From positions 1 to 5,914 of the forward strand of contig JAEZIL010000278.1 of NCBI GenBank assembly GCA_023436685.1: a DNA stretch of 5,914 bases. The letters run 5' to 3'. The translations under genes and the position numbers were made by a program. Positions within the stretch are counted from its first letter, which is position 1. Each line of letters starts with the position of its first letter. Positions 1-5,914 of the stretch are shown piece by piece. The stretch comes from Bacteroidota bacterium. GTDB lineage: Bacteria > Bacteroidota > Bacteroidia > Chitinophagales > Chitinophagaceae. A model generated the notes under the pieces. The model did not search any database. It was not told where the DNA came from and saw only the letters and a list, made by a program, of their open reading frames with translations.

Positions 1-841
1 TTTCAACTCCGGCATCCATACTACCTTCAAAATCGAAACTATGCTTCCCCATTTTTTTCGATTCACCGATGGCTTTCCATATTAATGCTGTCATAGCGCG
101 GCTATCCTTCGCATGTGGGTTTTTTGAGCCCGCCAGGTAGTAGCTCCGTGTTTCATCCCATACGTGCCAAAGTATAGCTTGCGGCACACTATCTTTCTTT
201 GCCACCCATAGTGCTGCACAATTGTGCGCTATACACGCATCAAACAACTTCTGTATTTGCTGTTTGCTAAAATGCATTGATACACCTTTCCTATCAAGGG
301 TTGCCTTTTGGTATTGCCATAGCTGGAGCAGCAATTCAGGCTCGTTGGCTATGGTGAGTTCTGCTTCTGCCTTGCGTATATTGCGCCTGTAATCTTCATG
401 CACACGCAGGAATATGGTTGCTTCAGTGTCGTGCAATGGCATAATAAATGTTTGGCGGGGAATTACCTTAAAACCTTTAGCTGTAAAAAAGCCTATTTGC
501 TTTTGTCCCGGTCTTAAGCTTACCTTCCATACCTTAGCATGCATTTGCGAATAGAGCGAGTCTATCACTTCATATTCAAAATTATCCCGCTTACTTTGTT
601 TAAGATCGTGTGGATAGAAAATATATGGCCCCATATACGGTGTAAGAACAGGGTTACGCAAAATATTCACCCCCATTTTCTGCTCAATATTGTACGGCCA
701 TGCCCCTGCTATATTATCTCCATTCATAACAAGGGCAACATCCCAGTTATCGCATATAGCATCCAGCCACCAATCTTTTATAAAAAGCGGTATATCATTC
801 TGCTGTCTACATGCCTGGCGATATTGTTCTTTATTGCTCAA
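1..841 (-). CDS. FemAB/GNAT-like acyltransferase, 3' end cut off by the window edge
   Basis: The visible 280 codons resemble the cytoplasmic FemAB-like/GNAT_6 proteins common in Bacteroidota, which transfer an acyl or aminoacyl group; the substrate cannot be read from sequence. Supporting features are the N-terminal segment with IPLF and WWLDAI (residues 17-29), a NWDVALV strand (32-38), the basic stretch DYRRNIRKAE (150-159), and FDFEGSMDAGVE (269-280), a motif near the end of these proteins. Perhaps 30-50 residues lie outside the window. No ATG exists near the beginning: the in-frame stop of the permease (845-847) is followed by GCT and then TTG at 839-841. TTG is chosen because the next ATG is residue 39 and would remove the conserved N-terminus. 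The gene follows the permease by 3 bases with no terminator between, so the two are probably cotranscribed. The family assignment comes from recalled motifs, not a search. Confidence 0.8.
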   Translation of the reverse strand, partial: MSNKEQYRQACRQQNDIPLFIKDWWLDAICDNWDVALVMNGDNIAGAWPYNIEQKMGVNILRNPVLTPYMGPYIFYPHDLKQSKRDNFEYEVIDSLYSQMHAKVWKVSLRPGQKQIGFFTAKGFKVIPRQTFIMPLHDTEATIFLRVHEDYRRNIRKAEAELTIANEPELLLQLWQYQKATLDRKGVSMHFSKQQIQKLFDACIAHNCAALWVAKKDSVPQAILWHVWDETRSYYLAGSKNPHAKDSRAMTALIWKAIGESKKMGKHSFDFEGSMDAGVE

Positions 842-844
842 AGC

Positions 845-2074
845 TTATTTGAATTGTAAAACCTTAGCCGGTTGAATACGGCGAATATACAACGATGGCA
901 ACCACATACATAGTATGCATAATACCAAAGTTGCAATACTTATCAATATAGGATGCCACCATATAATGCGTACCGGCACCTGCTGTACATAATAGGTAGC
1001 TTCAGGCAATGTAAGGAAGCCGGTAGTCAACTGTACCCAGCAAATACCCAATGCAATTATATTTCCTAATAAAATTCCTATTGCTGCTATAAGGCCCGCA
1101 TGGTACAAAAATATCTTTCTTATGTCTGATGCCTGCATACCCTGAGCCTTTAGTACGCCCACCATTCTTGCCTGTTCAACTATTAATATCAACAAGGTGA
1201 CTGCCAGGTTTATAATGGCAACTATCGACATAATGACAAGTATGATCCTTGCATTTACATCCTGAAACGACAACCAATCAAATACTCCCGGAAATATCTG
1301 TTGCATTGTATTAGTGGTTAACGGAGGTTCCAGGTATTTGTTGAAAATATCCGTGGCAACAGTATCGGCATATTTATGGTCGTCCAGTGTAAGCTGATAT
1401 CCGTTTATATCATTAGATTGCCAGTTATTAATGCGTTGCAGCAGCTGAATGTCACATATGCCAAAGTCATGGTCTACTTCATCCATACCTGTATGGTATA
1501 ACCCACTTACCCTTGCTTTTCTTACACGTGGAAATGTGGCTCCCGGCTCTAAAAAGTATAGCAGAATGGTATCGCCCGCATGTATATCCAGTCTTGATGC
1601 AGTAGTTTCAGAAAGCAATATATCTTTAGAGTAGCTGGTATCATTAAAATTTATCCACTGCCCATTAATACGCACGCCGCTATTAAATTTATACCTTTCA
1701 TTTATCCCCTTTAACTGTACACCTTCCATGTATTTATTTACATTCACAATAGCCGGCCGTACAGCAAACGGTGTTATCTCTATAACATGTGGAGAAGCAG
1801 CTACCTGCTGCTCCAGTTTTTTATCAGCCTTTATTGGGTTTGGGCTTATTATATTCGATGCATCGGGCGAATAAGGTATAATATGTACGTGCCCCCAAAA
1901 ACTGAATAATTTTTCACGTATCTCATATTTAAAGCCTGATATAAAGGCCATTGAAAGTATCATAGTAGCTACGCTTAAGGCGGTAGCAATTATTGCCAGC
2001 CTTATAATGAACGCAGAAAAAGCCCCTTTTTGATGGAGCAAATAACGGCGCGCTATGAAGAAAGGTAAATTCAC
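845..2074 (-). CDS. FtsX/LolE-type ABC transporter permease
   Basis: This 409-residue inner-membrane protein has the MacB/LolE-type permease architecture: an N-terminal segment FFIARRYL (5-12), a first membrane helix at about 22-47, a periplasmic domain at about 50-270, and three C-terminal helices at about 276-300, 322-347 and 373-396. The segment EQARMVGVLKAQGM (300-313) after the second helix matches the cytoplasmic loop that contacts the ATPase, and the RRIQPAKVLQF tail is typical of the family. Family members move lipoproteins or other envelope substrates, or transmit force to periplasmic enzymes; the substrate here is unknown. No ATP-binding partner is in the window. The start is GTG at 2074: an in-frame stop lies at 2099-2101 with no ATG between, and MNLPFFIARRYL is the usual family beginning. 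It is probably cotranscribed with the downstream acyltransferase gene. Confidence 0.9.
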   Translation of the reverse strand: MNLPFFIARRYLLHQKGAFSAFIIRLAIIATALSVATMILSMAFISGFKYEIREKLFSFWGHVHIIPYSPDASNIISPNPIKADKKLEQQVAASPHVIEITPFAVRPAIVNVNKYMEGVQLKGINERYKFNSGVRINGQWINFNDTSYSKDILLSETTASRLDIHAGDTILLYFLEPGATFPRVRKARVSGLYHTGMDEVDHDFGICDIQLLQRINNWQSNDINGYQLTLDDHKYADTVATDIFNKYLEPPLTTNTMQQIFPGVFDWLSFQDVNARIILVIMSIVAIINLAVTLLILIVEQARMVGVLKAQGMQASDIRKIFLYHAGLIAAIGILLGNIIALGICWVQLTTGFLTLPEATYYVQQVPVRIIWWHPILISIATLVLCILCMWLPSLYIRRIQPAKVLQFK

Positions 2075-2085
2075 AAATGGAGTTT

Positions 2086-2093
2086 CAAATATA
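2086..2093 (-). promoter_or_regulatory. Candidate -7 element of the permease gene
   Basis: Read on the minus strand this is TATATTTG, an exact match to the Bacteroidota TAnnTTTG element and identical to the one before the small secreted protein gene. It lies 11 bases before the GTG codon, so transcription would begin only a few bases before translation. No clear TTG occurs 19-21 bases upstream; that position overlaps the T-rich tail of the preceding terminator. Because that terminator isolates the permease gene from upstream transcription, a promoter is needed in this short interval. Confidence 0.5.
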
Positions 2094-2113
2094 ACCCATT
2101 AATGTATTTGCAT

Positions 2114-2141
2114 CTAAAAATAAAGGCTCCCGAAGGAGCCT
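2114..2141 (-). terminator. Rho-independent terminator after the small secreted protein gene
   Basis: On the minus strand a perfect 7-bp stem, AGGCTCC/GGAGCCT (2141-2135 with 2130-2124), closes a TTCG tetraloop, which is unusually stable in RNA. The T-rich tail TTTATTTTTA follows at 2123-2114. It lies about 20 bases after the stop codon of the gene at 2162-2608. In the plus direction no T run follows the stem, so it should act in one direction only. Confidence 0.88.
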
Positions 2142-2161
2142 CTAAATAATAGTTATATTTT

Positions 2162-2608
2162 TTACCAGATCCTTACGCTGGTTGAAGTACCCGATGTGAA
2201 CCACTGTGTTTTAATAGCACTGCAAGTATTACAGGTTGTAGTAATATTCATACAACTTGCATTTGGCAAACCACTGCAGGGTATACCTACAGCGCATACA
2301 TTCTGGCCGCAGGCAGGCGGTGTCCAACTTTGAGGGCCACAAGTGTTCCATTCTTTAATATAGCTCCATTGCCAACCAGTACCGGGAGGCGTAGATGCCC
2401 ATGTAACTGCAGAAAAATTAGGGAATGTTACACTGCTACTAGGCCCTATTGCATATACCACACTTGAAGCCACGCCAGAACAAGTTGAACTGGTAGCTGC
2501 GATGTAGTAATAAACAGTGCAAGAAGATACATTGGAAATAGTGATCGATTGTGCTTTTACAAAAAAGCAGCACAAGCCCAGCAGGGCTGTCAAAAGCATT
2601 CTTTTCAT
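2162..2608 (-). CDS. Small secreted cysteine-rich protein, function unknown
   Basis: This 148-residue protein was not recognised as a named family. It begins with a Sec signal peptide: basic MKR, a hydrophobic core with two cysteines (about 4-17), and a likely cleavage after VKAQ at residue 20, a common Bacteroidota pattern. The mature part of about 128 residues is rich in Ser, Thr and Trp and has nine cysteines (30, 43, 90, 100, 105, 111, 119, 126, 129), seven of them in the last 60 residues. An odd count leaves one cysteine unpaired or available for ligand binding or dimerisation if the rest form disulfides. There is no lipobox and no obvious type IX secretion tail. Many alternating hydrophobic/polar stretches suggest a beta-rich fold, which is inference. 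The ATG at 2608 follows a strong promoter by about 27 bases and the signal peptide supports this start. Promoter and terminator make it a single-gene unit. Confidence 0.85.
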   Translation of the reverse strand: MKRMLLTALLGLCCFFVKAQSITISNVSSCTVYYYIAATSSTCSGVASSVVYAIGPSSSVTFPNFSAVTWASTPPGTGWQWSYIKEWNTCGPQSWTPPACGQNVCAVGIPCSGLPNASCMNITTTCNTCSAIKTQWFTSGTSTSVRIW

Positions 2609-2634
2609 GATGATAAATTTTAAATGGTGAATTA

Positions 2635-2665
2635 CAAATATAATTTACCATATATAAAAGGTCAA
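2635..2665 (-). promoter_or_regulatory. Bacteroidota-type promoter of the small secreted protein gene
   Basis: On the minus strand TTG (2665-2663), exactly 20 bases, and TATATTTG (2642-2635) match the Bacteroidota sigma factor consensus (TTG, 19-21 bases, TAnnTTTG). Transcription would start near 2628, giving a leader of roughly 20 bases. The -33 element begins just 9 bases beyond the T run of the atpC terminator. Confidence 0.78.
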
Positions 2666-2674
2666 TAGCTTATT

Positions 2675-2703
2675 AAAAAAAATTGCCGGGTAAACCCGGC
2701 AAT
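2675..2703 (-). terminator. Rho-independent terminator of the atpDC operon
   Basis: On the minus strand a perfect 9-bp stem, ATTGCCGGG/CCCGGCAAT (2703-2695 with 2690-2682), encloses a TTTA loop and is followed by seven consecutive T at 2681-2675. It sits 23 bases after the atpC stop codon. The plus direction lacks a T run after the stem. Confidence 0.93.
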
Positions 2704-2726
2704 CATAAGAATAAATACTAAATCGT

Positions 2727-2981
2727 TTAATCTAAAGCGGTGGCATTTTCTATTAAAACACTTGCTTTATTGTTGATCACCTCTACAAAACCACCTGTTA
2801 TTTCATATAACTCAGTGGTATTTTTATCTTTAATGATCTTCAATTTACCCTTGCCCAAAGAAGCTATCATGGGTGCGTGGTTTTCCAGTATTTCAAAATA
2901 ACCTTCCGTACCTGGAAGCTGCACACCATACACATTGCCACTATATACTTTATGCTCGGGTGTTAATATATCTAATTGCAT
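2727..2981 (-). CDS. atpC: F1Fo ATP synthase epsilon subunit, short form without the C-terminal helices
   Basis: Epsilon is part of the F1 central stalk and links gamma to the Fo c-ring. The 84 residues cover only the N-terminal beta-sandwich: MQLDILTPEHKVYSG at the start, the conserved LPGTEGYFEILENHAPMIASL region (22-42, typical G.F.IL..HAP), and GGFVEVINNKASVLIENA near the end. The usual second domain, a two-helix hairpin that extends epsilon to about 130-140 residues in many bacteria and can inhibit ATP hydrolysis, is missing. The sequence ends cleanly with TAA and a terminator follows 23 bases later, so this is a natural short form and not a frameshift. Such short epsilon subunits are known in Bacteroidota. 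The ATG is 40 bases after the atpD stop, and both genes share one promoter. Confidence 0.96.
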   Translation of the reverse strand: MQLDILTPEHKVYSGNVYGVQLPGTEGYFEILENHAPMIASLGKGKLKIIKDKNTTELYEITGGFVEVINNKASVLIENATALD

Positions 2982-3021
2982 AGTGCAAATTCAAAAATCA
3001 AAAAAATCGAAAAAAACTCAA

Positions 3022-4536
<1,515 letters not shown>

Positions 4537-4570
4537 TTATAAGAAAAATATTAAATGCTGAAAATTTGCG

Positions 4571-4602
4571 CAAAGGTAAGCCTAACAGACTGAAAAGTCA
4601 AA
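4571..4602 (-). promoter_or_regulatory. Bacteroidota-type promoter of atpDC
   Basis: On the minus strand TTTG (4602-4599), exactly 20 bases, and TACCTTTG (4578-4571) match the Bacteroidota promoter consensus. Transcription would start near 4564, giving an AT-rich leader of about 37 bases with no Shine-Dalgarno sequence. It lies in the 122-base gap after the HmuY-like gene, where no terminator was found, so some read-through from that gene is possible. Confidence 0.8.
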
Positions 4603-4649
4603 AACCAATGGCTTATTATTTCTTTTCTGCCTTCAGAAACAATTACAGC

Positions 4650-5666
4650 CTACTGCAAGCGGCTAAATTCAAAAGTGGGGCTGCCTGGTTGGCCCGCCTT
4701 ATCGTAGAAATCAATGAAATGAAACTTGAAAAATTGCCTGTTTCTGGACTGGATCAAATACGTCCACTCTTTATTAACTGCATATTTCCCATTATCAAAA
4801 TTATATTTCTTCCAATCCCACCCGATAGCATCTCTGTAAGGAGAAAATTTTACCCGGGTAATATAATCGGTGGTCACCTCATTGAAAGGTGGCAATGTAC
4901 TATCCCTTACTGCTTGTACACTTGCCTGTAAATAATTATCCTTGGCGGGATTGAGTAATACGCCATTTACTAAATAAGGAAAATTATTAAGCTCGCGATA
5001 TATATATCTGTACCTCGTAAATACTATGTCCCAGCTATCTTTTGGAGGTTCAGGCTTTATAACACCGTCGTTGAATGATAAATATCCATAATTATATGTG
5101 GCATCAATTGGTATGGTCACTTTCTGTACTTGCTTCGAATGCAGGTCGCTGAACATAACCTCATAATGAGAAGCATCGGCAGTGGTGATCTTGATTTTTC
5201 TAAACGTATCCTTATAATGTGCAGGGTTTACCTTAATTATATACACAAAACCCTTTGATATTCCGTTATCGCCCCATTTACCAAATGCGGTTGAATCCGG
5301 CATACCTTCTGGCGCATCCATTTGCCACCTGCTATCATTATAACCGGGTGCTTCAACTACTTGTGTAATGTCTGTTTGCCCTGTATTAAATACATATAGG
5401 TCTTTAGCGCCATTCACATATATAGGATAACCTTCAACAGATGAGCCAAAAGCTAAATCCCAGCTATTAATCAGGCTTGTTGCAACTACTTTTTGATTTT
5501 CAAGGTCGTAAAAAACCTGGTCAGGATAAGCTGGTCCGCCCATAGAAATTTGTTCAATCTTCGCTTCACCTTTTGCAGGTAAAGGGATTGGCGTTTCTTC
5601 TTTTTCACAAGATGCTAATAGTGAGGCAAATACCAGTAAAAAGCAACCAAGTCTATTTAAGCTCAT
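4650..5666 (-). CDS. HmuY-like lipoprotein with two similar halves
   Basis: This 338-residue protein is a predicted lipoprotein of the HmuY-like family (Pfam HmuY), named after a Porphyromonas haem-binding protein. The signal peptide has lipobox LASC with the lipidated cysteine at 20. The following EKEE resembles the acidic/lysine export signal that sends Bacteroidota lipoproteins to the cell surface. Family marks occur twice: SWDLAF (68-73), NG (85-86) and VYIIKV (141-146), then SWDIVFTRY (211-219), NG (234-235) and TYLIQSRNRQFFKFHFIDFY (302-321). The ending FIDFYDKAGQPGSPTFEF is typical of the family. This suggests two tandem copies of the fold, an inference. Haem binding should not be assumed, since many relatives have unknown ligands and no TonB-dependent receptor is adjacent. 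The ATG at 5666 gives a complete signal peptide. No clear promoter or terminator was found. Confidence 0.85.
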   Translation of the reverse strand: MSLNRLGCFLLVFASLLASCEKEETPIPLPAKGEAKIEQISMGGPAYPDQVFYDLENQKVVATSLINSWDLAFGSSVEGYPIYVNGAKDLYVFNTGQTDITQVVEAPGYNDSRWQMDAPEGMPDSTAFGKWGDNGISKGFVYIIKVNPAHYKDTFRKIKITTADASHYEVMFSDLHSKQVQKVTIPIDATYNYGYLSFNDGVIKPEPPKDSWDIVFTRYRYIYRELNNFPYLVNGVLLNPAKDNYLQASVQAVRDSTLPPFNEVTTDYITRVKFSPYRDAIGWDWKKYNFDNGKYAVNKEWTYLIQSRNRQFFKFHFIDFYDKAGQPGSPTFEFSRLQ

Positions 5667-5784
5667 GACGAAGCAAATATCTAAATCAAAATAAAATGTT
5701 ATGTCAGAGTATTGTCATTCAGCTTGTAGAATCAGGAAAATCCCATCAAATTTAACCCTAACATTACACTAGCAAATAATTAAT

Positions 5785-5792
5785 TAGGTTTG
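5785..5792 (+). promoter_or_regulatory. Candidate -7 element for the plus-strand lipoprotein gene
   Basis: TAGGTTTG is an exact match to TAnnTTTG and lies 22 bases before the ATG. No TTG is found 19-21 bases upstream, so this is a half-supported promoter. It would place the transcript start around 5798-5800. Confidence 0.4.
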
Positions 5793-5814
5793 CAACCTGA
5801 AACAAACCTGGAAA
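5786..5814 (+). repeat. Overlapping short inverted and direct repeats before the lipoprotein start codon
   Basis: AGGTT/AACCT (5786-5790 with 5794-5798) can form a small hairpin with a 3-base loop. AGGTTTG/CAAACCT (5786-5792 with 5803-5809) can form a competing 7-bp hairpin. The same stretch holds an imperfect direct repeat, AACCTGAAAC (5794-5803) and AACCTGGAAA (5805-5814), ending at the base before the ATG. The repeats are clear in the sequence; any regulatory role is speculation. Confidence 0.4.
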
Positions 5815-5914
5815 ATGCGAGTTAAATACCTCATTTTATTCTTTATTGGTTCAATATGTTTGGCTGCCTGCTCTGAATCAGGAAACAAATTCACTGTTAA
5901 AGGCAGGATTGAGA
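5815..5914 (+). CDS. Lipoprotein, only the first 33 codons present, possibly a DUF4369/thioredoxin-like protein
   Basis: The visible peptide starts MRVKYLILFFIGS and has a lipoprotein signal peptide with lipobox LAAC, placing the lipidated cysteine at residue 19. After the short linker SESGN comes KFTVKGRIE (25-33), the way DUF4369 domains often begin in Bacteroidota. Those domains commonly precede a thioredoxin/TlpA-like domain in envelope proteins, but only the beginning is seen, so this is a guess. The gene is divergent from the HmuY-like gene across a 148-base spacer and runs off the right edge. The acidic run expected of a surface export signal is weak (only E21), so location on the periplasmic side is equally possible. 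Confidence 0.75.
   Translation, partial: MRVKYLILFFIGSICLAACSESGNKFTVKGRIE

Noticed and set aside
539..875. Two plus-strand open frames opposite the acyltransferase gene
   Set aside because: They are antisense to a frame with clear family motifs and have no recognisable protein features.
2439..2651. Minus-strand 70-codon frame overlapping the beginning of the small secreted protein gene
   Set aside because: Its start lies upstream of the predicted transcript start, and the other frame has a convincing signal peptide.
4624..4639. Hairpin TTTCTG/CAGAAA with loop 4630-4633 after the HmuY-like gene
   Set aside because: It is a weak 6-bp stem with no T run on the minus strand, so it is not supported as a terminator.
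5674..5704. Possible promoter of the HmuY-like gene (GATATTTG and TTATTTTG on the minus strand)
   Set aside because: Neither matches TAnnTTTG exactly and no TTG lies at the right distance, so no promoter was called.

Overview
The window looks like a piece of a Bacteroidota chromosome, most likely from the Chitinophagales/Chitinophagaceae side of the phylum. The evidence is a 501-residue AtpD with a Bacteroidota-type sequence, an 84-residue AtpC, a HmuY-like lipoprotein with an acidic stretch after the lipid cysteine, a lipoprotein start resembling DUF4369 proteins, no Shine-Dalgarno sequences, and several matches to the Bacteroidota promoter consensus (TTG, about 20 bases, TAnnTTTG). The genus cannot be told from what is here.

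Layout: all genes but the last are on the minus strand, so they are read from high to low coordinates. From the right, a divergent lipoprotein gene on the plus strand (5815 onward) is cut by the window edge. A 148-base divergent spacer separates it from a HmuY-like surface lipoprotein gene (5666 to 4650). Next comes a compact atpD-atpC unit (4527 to 2727) with a near-perfect promoter in front and a strong intrinsic terminator behind. Then a separately transcribed small secreted cysteine-rich protein (2608 to 2162) follows, with its own promoter and terminator. Last is a two-gene unit: an FtsX/LolE-type ABC permease with a GTG start (2074 to 845), followed three bases later and in the same reading frame by a FemAB/GNAT-like acyltransferase (841 to beyond base 1) that has no ATG near its start and probably uses TTG.

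How the genes relate: AtpD and AtpC are partners in F1-ATPase; the other F1Fo subunits must be encoded elsewhere. The permease needs an ATPase partner that is also absent. The HmuY-like protein, the small cysteine-rich protein and the last lipoprotein are all predicted to be exported, but nothing ties them into one pathway. No mobile element, CRISPR array, tRNA, rRNA or defence locus was seen. I did not find a convincing new system. The most interesting items are the apparently duplicated HmuY-like domain, the isolated cysteine-rich secreted protein, the minimal epsilon subunit, and the in-frame permease/acyltransferase junction.
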